Shown piece after piece: positions 1 to 12,661 of a stretch of DNA of 64,000 nt. Under the pieces are notes generated by a model, which saw only the letters and a program-made list of their open reading frames with translations, did not search any database and was not told where the DNA came from. The stretch lies in assembly GCA_051453625.1 (NCBI GenBank), contig JBOZIK010000001.1, positions 139,847,578 to 139,911,577 on the forward strand. Direction: 5' to 3'. A program made the position numbers and the translations under genes. The stretch is from Welwitschia mirabilis (taxonomy: Eukaryota; Gnetophyta; Gnetopsida; Welwitschiales). The first letter of the stretch is position 1; each line of letters opens with the position of its first letter.

Positions 1-1929
1 CTATTGTGAAGATGATAGAGGGGATAACAAGATTCTTCGTCTTCTTTCCTAAAGAGGAATTAATCTTTTGCATGGTAAATCCTTCTTTTAAAGAATGAAG
101 TATTAGAATAAGCTTGAGATGACTCCAAATATACTAGTAGTTGCATGTTTTAGTGATCATACTATCAAATCTTCATACTCGTCAGAATTGCATATAAACT
201 TGTATAAATATCTTGCAAAAGTACTCAAAATAAAATATCAAATTCCTAAAAATTAGCATCATAACAATATCACATAAAATACAAGTGTTCTTTTTGATGT
301 GCTTTTTCATAAAGGGAAATATCACATTTTATGATTTGAAATGATGAATAAAAATGGAAAATGTATGAAGGAAAATAGAATGATAAACCTATCATGCAAG
401 TAATGAGTAAAAGAAACTAACAATGCAAGTTAATTATCTAATTTTTAGTTATATATTTTTTTGAATGAATGTAGGATCAAAATAAAGAAAATTATTAATA
501 AGTAAATTTTGCATAATCAAGAGTAATAAGAAAAATTACAAGTTATAACTAGCTAAATCAAGTACATCAAAATATTTATTCAATTCCATCTTATTTTGAT
601 TTAGATTCCCTTATACTTTTATAAGTAACCATCTTAAGAATTTGATCATACTAAGAATTTAGTGTTGTGGTAATTTCTTCTAATATATTTAACATGTTGG
701 ATATGAAGAATTTAGTTTTTCATAACTAGCAAGCATTCATATCTCTAATGCAGTTGAATGTAGTATAAATGAATTGTTAGAGCTACATTCCTAATAGGTG
801 TTTAAAGCTTTGATGCGGTTAACTAAATTTAATAGAAATGATTCTACATAATAATTTGTGTTGAAGAGATTTAAGTGTTTTCTCTTATTATTATTTTCTT
901 TTTTTTTTTCCTTTTTAGACATATCAGAGAGATGTTCACTCATTACATTAATCAAGGAAATAATGTCATCTCCTTAAATAATTCCTGAAATAAGTTATAT
1001 TACAAAATTAATAAAAAGTCATGTATCTTAAGATTAATCAAATTAGAGAGGTCAAATGAATGGAATATTTAATAAAGAACTTAAAATTTACAAATGGCTT
1101 TCTCTTAAGAAGAAAAAACTTGTAAAATTTTTGCTAAGATTTAAGATGATAAATATCCTTTTATTAGTGGATTTAAAAAAATATCATTAATGAAAATCAT
1201 TAACTCTCATGAACTTATATGAAGATGAAAGGGATGAATAATTGTTATATTTTATGGAATAATATCAAGATGTAATAGGTGGGTGAAAAGACTTAAGAAA
1301 ATAATTGAATAAATGATAGTGTTTGATAAATTTCATAAGATAGAAATCCATAGGTAATACTTGATTTATTGTTAATTGATATGATCTTTCTAAGGCTAAT
1401 CTTTTAGGAAATAAATCCAATATTAAATCATTTAATGAGAATAAACTATCCTCATAAAGGAGGTAATAAATGAAATATAAGAATGAAAATTCATATGTTT
1501 CAAGAGAATCAAGCTTAAAGTTATAAGGATAGGAATCAAGTAATGGCTCAATAATAGAAATTTTTTATTAATAACACTTCACATATGAGTTTAACAACTT
1601 AGAGAGGATATCAGGGATGTGAACATTAGGATCCAAATGTTTAAATTATAATGAGTCTAACCTATATGTTATTGATGTTTTTATATCAAGTCTTATAATA
1701 ATTCTTCCTAAGATGAAGATATAGATAAATGAATAACTAATTAAATGAGCTAGTTTATCATCAATAAAAGAATTATTCAAATCCTTAAAATATTATTCTA
1801 AGTTACAAAAAAAATTTATTCAAAGTAAGAATTTAAATCAAACTCAAGAAATGAAGTAAAATTAAAAATATGTTTCTCACAAAAGGAAGGAAGATTCAAG
1901 ATTTGAAGGTTCATTATCTAGACCTTCTA
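1..1929. other. Unannotated AT-rich stretch downstream of an Athila-type protease
   Basis: No gene is recognised. The interval lies 3' (minus-strand sense) of the gag-protease remnant at about 1.9-3.3 kb, so the pol part of that element would be expected here, but I found no reverse-transcriptase, RNase H or integrase motif. The only notable thing is a minus-strand frame open for about 105 codons (about 1262-1568) without a start codon at its head. At this base composition an open run of that length is expected about once by chance in a window this size. Confidence 0.5.
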
Positions 1930-2560
1930 TAAACTTAGTTCCATCAATGTCAGCAGATTATTTCATGGAAGTGAAAATTTTTAAGTTAAGATCCATGTTT
2001 TAAAATAAATTTTCATAAGAACTTTGCTATAATTAATCAAGGCATTTAAAGTTTAAATAAAAGATATACCTAAGATTATAGGAATGAAATGATTTCTAAC
2101 TTTCTCCATCTCTAAAAATATGAAGTTTATAAGCAAGTAGCAATGATTAAATTGGACTATAACATTACTTTACTATTATACTAATAATTTAAACGAGTTA
2201 TTAATCAATTATAATAAATTTTCTTACTTTTAAGCCATCTAGACCAACTTTCTTATAAACATGAGAAGTTAAAATATTGACACTAGCTTCAGTAACAAAT
2301 AAAGATTTCCTCATGTGTGTATTTTCAATAGTAATTAGGATGGTAGGACATTCTAGTTAATTGTATTTGAAAGATATATAATTATAAATAATTACACTTG
2401 TATGTTAATATAAAAAATCTTTACTTGTAACATTCATTCTTTTTTTCTTGGTACATAAATCCTTAAAGAATTTAGCATATGAAGGAAATTTATTAATAAC
2501 TTCTAAAAGAAGGAAGTTAGTTTTTACTTCTTTGAAAATATTAAGAACCTTTTGGTGTTT
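1930..2560 (-). pseudogene. Athila-type Ty3/gypsy protease remnant with gag-protease linker
   Basis: Decayed retropepsin of a Ty3/gypsy element, which in a live element would cut the Gag-Pol polyprotein. Reading the minus strand, the linker at about 2401-2560 gives the family-typical string INKFPSYAKFFKDLCTKKKR. Next comes the active-site neighbourhood TEASVNILTSHVYKKVGLDG (about 2210-2350), where the catalytic Asp-Ser/Thr-Gly is lost. About 2041-2110 gives PIILGISFI followed by a stop and TLNALINYSKVLMK, matching the second conserved block PIILGRPF of plant gypsy proteases. Stops and frame changes separate the blocks. The family is assigned from these motifs and the gag motif just upstream; no LTR of this copy is securely identified. 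Confidence 0.72.
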
Positions 2561-3260
2561 ATTTTATAGATTTTATTTTCTAAATTATTGTGAAAAACAT
2601 AAGGTCTCTTTATAAGGTGTAATATGCTCTTTACATTTTTCCTTCACTTCCATTTCTAGTTGATCTTTCTTTACGTTCTTATTAATCTTCTTTCTATTTC
2701 TAAGATGTATGACTTAGGTTATTTAATTTAACTCTCATCTAATCCTTAAATAATCTTGATACAATTATAATTATGCTTAGAAATTATAGTAATTATTGGT
2801 TGAGTATGAAGATAATTTGTTTAGTGGTTTGATTCAAATATTAGACATTTTGTGCAACATATGTGAACTTGTGATGTTCATAGATCTTATTAACCCTTTG
2901 TCACTTTCTAATACATGATTCTTGATTCTATGAATTAGGGATAAATTTTTTTATTAATTTTTTAATTAATTATTGATCTATATTTATAACTATATAAACT
3001 TCTTAAGTGTATCCATCAAGGAATGTAATGATGAGGGTTAGTTATTGGAAGATGAGGGATAATGATTAAATCATAAAGAAGGGTATGAATTTCTAGATTT
3101 ATTTGTACATGTTTATTCTTATTATTGGTATTTTTACTTTTATGAAAAATTTGGGAGATTCCTCCATGTAGGATTATACATATTGAGGTAAGTATTATTT
3201 ACACTTTGCATTTGCTACGTTTGTCCTACAACATTCACTTAATCATTAACTACACCTTGA
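2561..3260 (-). pseudogene. Athila-type gag C-terminal remnant
   Basis: Minus-strand remnant of a Ty3/gypsy gag, the capsid polyprotein that packages retroelement RNA. The decisive motif is YNPTWRNLPNFS, encoded at about 3144-3180. Athila-type gags carry a near-identical YNPGWRNHPNFSW string after a run of polar residues. The segment is in the correct order just upstream of the protease. The N-terminal gag should lie between 3.3 and about 4.6 kb, but I recognise no motif there; that part is full of stops and holds a 10-base N run at 4213-4222. Confidence 0.6.
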
Positions 3261-5082
3261 AACATAGGGATTGATGGGTATTTTGTGGTTTCATGGTTGT
3301 CTACATGGCATATTAAATATTTAATTACAGTAATCAGAAATTTAGTATGAGTACTAAGTAATTTTATCTTCTTAAAAGTCCATCCAACTTGTTATTAACC
3401 TTAACATTTTTAGGAAGATGATGAGATTTAAAACGGTTACTAGGATTTTTTCAATTTTTCCAACTTTTAAAAATTGCTTTTAAAGTTCCAAGATTCATAT
3501 ATTTTAATTTTTAAAAAGTTTCCTTTGCACCTCATTTTTATGAGTTATTTATGAACAGAGGAGAGTATTCATAAAAAAAGATAATGATTCTTCCATGTTT
3601 AAATCCATGTTGAGGAATTTAAGAGTAGTTCTTGGAATATTTTTAATATTTAAAGAAATTTTCCATAACCATTAAATTAAAAATTCATAATATTTCTTCT
3701 AAGGACATTAGTTCTATGGATTGATAAAAAACCTCTTGATAAAGGCTCAGTTTAAGTCTATTGAAGTTGTAATGGAAAAGGAGTTTTAAGTGTATAATCA
3801 AGATATTTATTTTTTCTTGAGAGATAAAGTAAGTAATGTATATTTAATGCATTTAAAGTATATGAATGTTTTAAAATGGTGGAAAAAACACATTCAGACT
3901 CATTAAGTTATTAGTAACATTCTTTAGAATTTAAACCATAGAAATGGAGTAAAAGTTGAATTATGGCTAGTTTTAAATATATCCTATGAGTATTTATAGA
4001 TTGACAGATACATGAGAAAGTGTGTATAGGTTGGGGTTGTAAGTAATCTTTTATTATTTAAATATGTGATTGAAAGAAAAATTCAAATGAAAGTTGAATT
4101 AAAAATGGAATTGATGATTTTGAAAGTATGCTTGATCATTGGAGTTTATGTTGTTAGAATTTTCTGGTGACCTTTCTTTTGATCTACGTTCAGAGAATTT
4201 TATATATTTATTNNNNNNNNNNAAAAGAGACTTAATGAATTTTATCATTAGATCTATATTACTAATTCACATAAGATTTTACAAGATCAGGAATGGAAAA
4301 TTTCTTTTAAAGTTAGAAAGCATCCAAATCATAAGATTCATAAAGTTTAAAGGATTGTTTTAAGAAAATAATGCTAATGTTAGTTAAATATGATGGCAGC
4401 ATTAGTGTTTTATAAGAAAACAATGTCAAAAAGTATTAATATAAAATAAAGAGAAAAAAAAGGAAGTTAAAGAAGTCGATAAATGAAAAAAATGTTAAAA
4501 GGATGGGGATATGCATAGTGAAATATAAAAATCCTAAATAAAACAAAATGCAACGAAATGAAGGAATCAAAAATTTAGTAATAAAAATTAAAAATGTAGA
4601 TTTAAAAATAAAAAAGTAAAAAGATAAACAAGTGGCCCATTGATGTTTTCAATGTCGTCAAAACTTGTGAGAGTGGAGTAAGAGAGAATCAAGTAGAAAT
4701 ATAAGAAAGATAAAAAAATCCTACATAAATATCTTATTCTCTTAAAAAAATTAATATGATAATTTATAAAAATTCTAGAAATAAACAAAACTTACAAGAA
4801 AAAAAACTAGAGGATAAGCTTGTATTCCACCAAGGACATTCTCATCATTGGAGATGTATTAGAATGTAAAATGAAAAAGGAATACATTAGAAAAGGACTA
4901 ATATAAGAAAAAATAAATTGCTTAAATGTAAAATATTAAAATGAAAATTGCTAAAAGGAAAAGAAAAGATATACTAAAATGAACTAGTATAAAAAGAAAG
5001 AAAAAGGACTAAGTACTAGTTTAGTTTCATTAGAGAGGATGAGCATCATCCATTAGAAAAATAAAAAGAAAGAAAGCCATTG
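3261..5082. other. Decayed AT-rich sequence, probably gag N-terminus and leader of the Athila-type remnant
   Basis: No recognisable gene. By position this is the upstream (minus-strand 5') part of the Athila-type copy. From about 4.4 to 5.1 kb the plus strand is strikingly A-rich and purine-rich. Short open frames here have compositions expected of AT-rich noise. Confidence 0.4.
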
Positions 5083-5138
5083 AAAGAACTATATTAAAAA
5101 AATTAAATAAAAAGAACTATATTAAAAAAATTAAATAA
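5083..5138. repeat. Perfect 28-bp tandem duplication
   Basis: Two adjacent identical 28-bp copies, 5083-5110 and 5111-5138, each beginning aaagaactatatt and ending aaattaaataa. There is no mismatch, although everything around is heavily mutated, so the duplication is recent or is an assembly effect. Confidence 0.9.
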
Positions 5139-6460
5139 AAAGAGCAAAAATGAAAATTCTTATGCATATCCCACTATAGTTACTAGCATATCATTGTCCT
5201 TATAAATGGCATTAAAAGTTATTATTATGAATTTTTTGCGACACTTTATATCTTTGTTAATATTATGAGTTTAAGAGTTTTTCCTAGAATACAAACATAA
5301 GTGAAGAAAAATCCAATTTTTATTAATAAACTAGAACTTTTTTTTAAGTCATACCCTTAGTGTTATTATTTCTAAGGAATGAAAGTAGTGGTGAATATAG
5401 TAAATGTTTATACAAGGCCAAATCTGTAACTATTACAAAGTGATTATGTATTGCAATTTATAAAATAAAAGTGTACTATTAATAAGCAAACTTAGGCAGA
5501 GTTAAGGCATAATAGTAATGTCTAGCATGATCATAAGAAAAATGACTAAAACATAAAATGATAAGAGATATATTCTATAATTATTTTAGAATAATATTAT
5601 TAAACACCTAATGAAGCTCAATCATGATGATATAACCTCATTCATCATGTTAGTATTCGTGAAGGCTCTAAGTAAACTTTGTTCTCATAGCTAACTTCAA
5701 AATCATGTAAACAATAAGAAAAATTCCAAATAACATCAAATAAAAGTAGTTATAGAGTAGGGTTAACTCTTACATAATTACTTGAAAATATAAAAATGCT
5801 TAACAATACTTTAGTTTACATCAAATATAACAAATACAAAGAACATGCACACTTAAAATCAATAAATTAGATCAAAGGAATTATAGCCTTTATGGCAAAA
5901 ATATAATAGAAATACATCAAATAAACATTTAAGAAAATGGTTGAAATATCATGCTATCCTTAAAGGTCTAGCTCATCCATAATGGAAAAACTTATAAAAA
6001 AACATGCTATATTCTCTTTCAATAGTCTTTATGAATTTCCTTACTATTAATAACCCTAAAAGTGAGGCTAAGATGGCCTTTTATACATTGATTACTAGAG
6101 TTAACATTTTTTATATTTTCTTAAAACTAATCTTCTTAGGTCAAGTCACCAATAAGATTAATTAATTTAGTATCAAAAGAGCATCTTAGAACATAAGAAC
6201 TACTATCAAATGCATAAGATAAGTACAACAACTAGTAGGATCCATTAGCGCCACTAGTGTTCTAGGGAGACAACTCCTCAGTTTATGTATAACACTTATC
6301 TACTATATTTGAAAACCTATAAAATCATAATGTAAAATCCCAATATTAGTAAACTAGTATTTTCATAGCACTAATCAAAATAAATTCATAAAACCATAAA
6401 AAGAATAATTTTATAGTGCTAAACTAGATTTAGTTACCTAAGATAATGTTTATTTTTACA
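5139..6460. other. Unannotated stretch with a possible tRNA-Asp primer-site remnant
   Basis: No gene is recognised. At about 6233-6255 the plus strand reads cattagcgccactagtgtt. This resembles the primer-site/LTR junction of the minus-strand Athila LTR at 29.9 kb (caatagcgccaagatgtt). If real, it would be the primer-binding site of the minus-strand Athila copy whose gag lies at about 3 kb. Only about eight consecutive bases agree. Confidence 0.25.
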
Positions 6461-6740
6461 TTCTAATAGTAATCTAATCCATAATTAAATATGTTTAAAA
6501 CATACCTCAAATCTTTTTTATTATAAAATACAATTTCTTTCTTTAGCATTTATCATAATACAAGCTATCATTTCAATTAAAAATTTCAAATATGATTATC
6601 AAATCTAAAATTTTCAAGATCCAAATATTTAGTTTAATTAGTTAAATAAAAACCAAGATAATTTTTATTTCATGTGATGCATTAAGATAATTTAATTTCT
6701 ACATTTATTATTTATTAGAATATTATTATTTAACATGTAA

Positions 6741-6924
6741 TTATTTACTTTATTAGTGAAAACTTATTGTATTCCAATTATTAATGTAGATGCTTTCTTT
6801 TCTTATAACTACTTGATTAATAATATTATTTTGTATTACTTTATTAATGAAAACTTATTGTGTTGTCATTATCAATGTAGATGGTTTTTATTCTCATAAT
6901 TGCTTAATTAACAATGTTATTTTA
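6741..6924. repeat. Diverged tandem duplication, period about 91 bp
   Basis: Two successive copies, about 6741-6832 and 6833-6924. They share tttactttattagtgaaaac / attactttattaatgaaaac, then a tcaatgtagatg-like block and a final taatattatt-like block. They differ at many positions, so the duplication is old. It lies in the presumed upstream part of the LTR ending at 8721. Confidence 0.6.
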
Positions 6925-7383
6925 TAGTATTTTATTGTTCATTTAATGATATACGTTTAGGGATTAAATTAATGGCTATACAAATATTATTTGAATTTTT
7001 ATTTAATTGTTGCATTTAATATACCATGATGAGTATATTCCCTTATTTTCTTATGTTTGAATTTTCCAAATTTATTGCATGCAAAATATTTTTATAACAA
7101 CTATAAGTATTAATATTCATTATGTTCTCTTATTTTAATATCTTATCATAGTGGTTCATGCTAAAGTAACACCCATAATTATGATGTTGTATTTTCCTTT
7201 ATTAATGATTAACATGCATCCATTATGATAATTGGTTCTTTATTAAGCATTATTTTTTATTTATTACTATTAATAAATTAGATAATGATTTGGGTTTAGG
7301 AAATCATAACCATATTTCAATAATTTTAATGCTTTTATATGTCTCTTAAAATTCTCAATATCTTTTAAATTCCTTCATCTCAT

Positions 7384-7391
7384 TATAAATA
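7384..7391 (+). promoter_or_regulatory. TATA box of the LTR ending at 8721
   Basis: TATAAATA followed by ggattcc, at the same relative place as the TATA boxes of the other Tekay-like LTRs in the window (17586 and 42484). Confidence 0.55.
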
Positions 7392-8721
7392 GGATTCCTT
7401 TTCACATTAGTCTTGTTCTTTAAAAGACCTTCTAGTCTTAAAGTCTTGGAGATATTCTACTTTGAATTCTTTAAAGTCTTTAAAGATTAAGAAGTAGCAA
7501 TCTTAAATCTTGAAAATAGTTAACTTAAATTACAAGTATGATACTATTAATTTTTTTGCATCTTTTATTTGGTTTCATGGCTTTTCTTGATATCTTATTT
7601 GGTCTTGTTTGTACTCTTATATGTTTTTGTTTTCTTTTGTTTTCTAAGTCTTATAACCTAACACAATCCTGTATGAGCATTATGTTTACTCTCTTATGAA
7701 ACTTATAATTATTATTCTTAGCTAATCTTAATTTGTATTTTACCATTGTAAGCCTTTTTTAATTCATCTAATACTTGGGCTATGAATCCAATTTTATGTT
7801 TATTTAATAAGACAAACTAAAACTTACTAGGTAACTAAATTATGTAGATTCATGGGTTGGTCCACTTGAAGGGCTTTCATTAGTTAAGGGGGTAAATTAT
7901 TAGAGCAAATAAGCTGATTATATTATTTTTAAGACCTATCTAGTTGTTTACAATAGAATGTCTATGTGGATTTAGCAGACTTACTCCATTAAAAGGGCTC
8001 CCTATTAGCCAAAGGAGTAAAGTAGTAATCAAACAAGCATTTTTAACATCCTTCTAGTAGTGCATTCTTGAATTATTATACTTTGAATATCATTTTGTAT
8101 TATGGATAACTAAATCAATTATTATAAATAAATAAATCAAATAATTATTTCTTGCATTGACATAAATATGGTATTAATAGTAATATATGAATTAGCTTGC
8201 TCTCTTACTTTGAATACACATGTTGCAGTTTGATTATCTTCCTTTCCACCCTTCACTCCTTAGGCCATAGTGGGGACTTCGATGATTTTGTAATTCTCAT
8301 ATCATATTATTTATGTAGGCTTAGATGTTAGTGTGGATTCTAGTCATTGATAAAGAAATGCTTTCTGCTATTAGTTTGAGCTAATTTTGTTATTTATTTT
8401 ATGCTTCATGTATTTTTAGTTGTATTAAGATTATATTTATGAACTAACTCTTATGTTTTTAACTTATGAAGATGCATTATTATTCAAAGTTTTATATGAA
8501 TGTTATGTAAACATTATAACCCTCTATTAATATGTTAAACTATTTTATATTAGCTTGCAAATTTATTCTAATGATTAATAGTTGTATTTGTGGCTTTTTC
8601 TTCATCATCTTGTTATGATAATTATTTTTCTAATTTCCACTACATAATTACTTTTCTAACTACTACTCCATAATTATTTTGTAATTATCACTTCATAATT
8701 AGTAAGAATATAGATGTTACA

Positions 8722-8740
8722 TTTTGGTATCAAAGCAAAG
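8722..8740 (+). promoter_or_regulatory. Primer-binding site, tRNA-iMet type
   Basis: ttttggtatcaaagcaaag follows the LTR terminus. Bases 8725-8736, tggtatcaaagc, match TGGTATCAGAGC (complement of the initiator tRNA-Met 3' end) at 11 of 12 positions. This fixes the orientation and 3' end of the LTR. Confidence 0.7.
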
Positions 8741-11700
8741 TTTGAAGTTTTTGGGCTATAAAAAGGTGAACTTTACAATATTTTTACTTCACTTACATTA
8801 TAAATTAGTAATCATAAATCAATATTTTATACCATTAAAATTATAACTATTATGACACAGATCTTTTTCCCTCCCTTAAAGGAACTTTGCTATGTAAATT
8901 CATTTTTTTTAGTAATCCATAAAAATTATTTCACTTCAAAAATATACAAAATTTTCATCTTGCTAAAATTCTAAGCCATAAATTATGATAATAAGCTAAG
9001 ATAATTCATTACAATTTCAGATTTCATGTTCTTGTTAAACATCATCATGAACCTAAGACTATCACTTTATAGAATGGTATTATCCTTATAAAATAGAGCA
9101 AGTAGTATACCCTCTTTGTTTTCAATAATATGTTATTTAATAAATATTTATAAAAATATTTCTTCAATAAATATTAGTTAAATATTTCATTCAAAGAACA
9201 AGGTGCTCTTTTTAAGTCATGCAAGGTTTTTTCTTAATGCATACACATTTTGTTTTCTTGGACTTTTAAATATTTAATGTTATTTAAAGAATATTTCTTA
9301 TTAAAATTAATTATTTATAAATTCTAATTTTACATTTATCTACTTTAATTTTTACTTTTATTAAGTAGTAGTTATAAGAAATGTTATAACAATTTATCAT
9401 CTAGCAATAAGAGAAAAATGACGAAGTTAGAAATAATTAATACTTTCTTATAAAACATATCATTTCATCATGAACTATGACTTATACATATTTAATAATT
9501 CATATGCATTGATCTTAATTATATCAAGCCATTTTACTATTATAAATTTCTTCTATTTTAAAATATTTTTTATGTTTAAATTTAGTTTTTCCTCAATCAT
9601 CTTCATATCTACTTATGTAGCTCTAATCCAATGGTTATATTCTATAATTTTCTTAGATGTTTATGGTTATACATTACACAAAGTTTCAATTTTTATTCAA
9701 CATTTCTCTTTTAGTTATGTTCATTTAATTATTTAAAATGTTTTCTTTATTCATTTTCCCCCTATCTAACTATTAGCTAACTAATTCTATGATGAGAATA
9801 GATGCATATAATAATAGATTAAAGATGTAACTTTAAAGACGAAAAAACTAAGAAAAGATAATGAAATTTGTACATCCTATTACTAAGTTTCTAATGGAAT
9901 GAATAATAAAACTACTTTAGTATCTACTATTATAATATCACTATCTTTCCACATTAAATTGGTTTAGTGGAATCATCATAGGCTTTATAATATAAATAAA
10001 TCCTTAATTGTTCTTTAGATATAACTTCATAATCCTTTTTAGTAACATTATATAACGAATATTTTGATATTAAAGCTACTAGATATTCTAAATTATTTAT
10101 AGGATGCAAATCTTCAAGTTAAAATTCTTCTTTAACATAACTTTATTTCTTTTAATTAGTTAAAAATTAATATTTCATAAAAAATTACATTATTAGAAAT
10201 AATCACTTGCTTCTCTAACATATCATAATATCTATCATGCTTATTCATAAAAGAATAACCTAGAAATAAATACTTTTTTTTCCTTCTTTACAATGAAATT
10301 TACTTAACTTTTATCACTTAAGAATAATAAATGTAATAAAAAATTATGAAAGAAACAATTAAAAAATAGTAATGCCTTTTTTTAATTTTCAAAAAATAAG
10401 TGTATTAAATTGTTAAAATATCATATAAAAATGGCAAATATTAAACTTCATGAAAAGAAGTCATTCTTCATATTTGCATGAAACCCATTAGAAATAAGCC
10501 TTGGTAAAACATTCCAAAAAGAACTAAAGAAGGAAAAAACAAGTAAGAAATTTTTAGAAGTACAAAAACATTTTATGATATCCATTGAAGAAAAGATCAT
10601 TAATGTGCAACTTTTATAATTCAAATGAAAGATGAGCTTGGGAATCATCCCATAACAAATGAATCCTACTTAATAGAATGTGATAAATATTAAAGAAACA
10701 AATTCTAAAGGAAACCTAGTTCCAACCAAAGAATTTGTGAAGCCAGTACCAACTAGATGCAATAACCTTGTAGTATTAAACTATATCAGAAAACAAGCTC
10801 TTCATGTTATATAATAGGTAGTGTGATTGTATAAATCCTCATTTCATTAAGCAAGATCCAAGAAGAAAGCCTTAATAAATAGGATACTAAAAAAAATAGA
10901 TTACCTTAGGTGTTAGTTAGATTTTCAAGTTCTAGAAATAACGTATACCTAGTTACCAATGAAAAATTCAATGTTCTAAAGAGGATTAAGCTTGTATGAC
11001 TTCTAACTAATTAGAAACTTTATATGTATCATTACTTATTTTTGTAATACTGGAAACAAAAATTATTAGCCCAAACTAATAATTCTCCTTTTTTAGAAAA
11101 CATAATCTTGTTAATTTTTCATTAAAGATAAACATATAATCCTATCAAACCTCCTATAGAATGATGATGAAACATTATAATTATCTTAAATAAAGTCTTA
11201 GAAAATTGAATCCCTTTCATTAAGAGTCTAGATATCATTTATATTAATTATACATCTTTAAGCTAATATAAATTCTATTATTTTATGAAAAATGCATTTA
11301 AGAGATTAACATGGAGTACCAAATGGAGTTTTTATTATTGATGCTTCTAGAATGTGTCATAAGAATTCATAAACATTTTAAATAGCATGTAAATAAGGTG
11401 ATGCTTACAAATTTAAATGAGTTATATAAAAAATAACATTATAAAATCTTATTTCTTTCCAAGATGTAAATATTTTAAAGTACCCTTGGTAATGTATTTT
11501 CTAAATTATAATCTTCTAGGATTCATCCTTCTCAAAATACCTAGCAATACACTTAGCAATAATAGATGTTTATTGAATAAAGATTGAAGGGATTTATAAG
11601 CCATTTATTTCACATTAATTAATAAATGCATCTTAAGAAATGATTTAAAAAATGGATTTATTTAATTAAGGTCTTAAAATGAATTCAAATAATCATTTAC

Positions 11701-11750
11701 TTATTCTAGCATAAGACACATTAAATAAAGACAAATAAGAGGAGTTGAAG
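8741..11750. other. AT-rich stretch without a recognisable gene
   Basis: By position the start is the internal region of the element whose LTR ends at 8721, but I find no gag or pol motif. Small open frames (9470-9736 plus strand, hydrophobic; 10448-10648 minus strand) have no recognised similarity. The right end may contain the 3' part of the LINE described next. Confidence 0.5.
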
Positions 11751-11779
11751 AGATCTTATGATGAGAGAATATTCTAATA

Positions 11780-12661
11780 AACTAGGATTATACTTTTAAA
11801 TGTTTTTCATTTGGAAGTAAAAACTTTAATTTTAATTTTAAATTCTTTTTAAAGACTTCGACTAGCTTAGGGACTTCAAAGTAAAGGAAAAACCCAAATA
11901 TTTAAAAATCTCCTTAGGATATAAATTCTATTTAAGTAATTCATGTAAGATGTTATTTTAATCCTCTTTATAGGGAATTACCATTTCCTAATTTATCATG
12001 ACCTAAAAGCCTTATGAAATATATCTAGATAACAAGAATAGTCATTTATATCATCTGGAGTTTCATGCATCAAAAAGAGGGAGTTATTAGCAAAGTGAAA
12101 ATTTCATCATTGTCGTTTACTTTTACTATTAGAAAGATAAAACTCATGTAGAGAGTCTATTCGTATTTTATTACCACTATAATATAGAAATAAGAAGTAA
12201 TATAAAGACCTAGATCAAGTAATATTTTTATGTCAAATAATTGAAGGAAGATATCATTAATATTAACCATTATAATTGAATCTATAAATAATCTTTTAAC
12301 CATGAAGATGAATTTCTTCCCAAAGATAAACATTTTAATAGAGCATGGATAATAAATAAAGATATCTTATCATATTTTCTTTTTAGTTAGTGTAGAGGAA
12401 CACACTTATGTGATTAATCTTTTTATTTCTTTTATCAATGCAAGAAAATTATCAAGAATGTTCCTACCATAATAGATGAACATTAGCGTGTTTTGATAAT
12501 TGACGATAAAATAGATTTAACATGGTAGTTAAAGACTTGCATATGATTATATAAAATTTATTAAAAATATTTATGGACCTTATCAACATTGTTAAGAATA
12601 ACTTTAATTTATCCATATATAATAAATTTACAAAGGGAACCTTCTCTGAAACCTTTTTCAT
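11780..12661 (-). pseudogene. LINE (non-LTR retrotransposon) ORF2 reverse-transcriptase remnant
   Basis: Minus-strand relic of plant LINE reverse transcriptase, the enzyme that copies LINE RNA at a nicked target. Blocks appear in correct order from high to low coordinates. INIFNKFYIIICKSLTTML (inside the open frame 12464-12661) matches the RPISLCN-x-Y-K-I-I block. GRNILDNFLALIKEIK (about 12422-12469) matches the PGR-x-I-x-DN block. FANNSLFLMHETPDDI (core at 12083-12094) is the FADD catalytic block with both Asp changed to Asn. KYLGFSFTLKSLS (about 11870-11910) matches the YLG block that follows. Stops occur, and the distance between the second and third blocks is shorter than usual, so sequence is missing. 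The endonuclease and 3' tail are not recognised. Confidence 0.68.

Larger units (their letters stand above)
6470..8721 (+). mobile_element. Tekay/Del-type LTR (third copy, diverged subfamily), start uncertain
   Basis: Plus-strand Ty3/gypsy LTR. Evidence: a TATAAATA box at 7384-7391, an LTR end ...gatgttaca at 8713-8721, and directly behind it a tRNA-iMet-like primer site (8722-8740). The body 7400-8540 shares phrases in the same order with 17660-18600, including ggctatgaatcc, ttggtccacttgaagggct, and a cacccttctga / catccttctag block. The 5' end is not defined; 6470 is a guess from where LTR-like sequence seems to start. No matching second LTR or recognisable coding region follows. Confidence 0.6.

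Noticed and set aside
9470-9736. 88-codon plus-strand open frame, hydrophobic
   Set aside because: Composition is what AT-rich DNA gives; no motif, no homologous frame in related repeats.
10448-10648. Minus-strand open frame that could be a second LINE RT block
   Set aside because: No FADD-like residues and no ordered flanking blocks; resemblance is limited to scattered residues.
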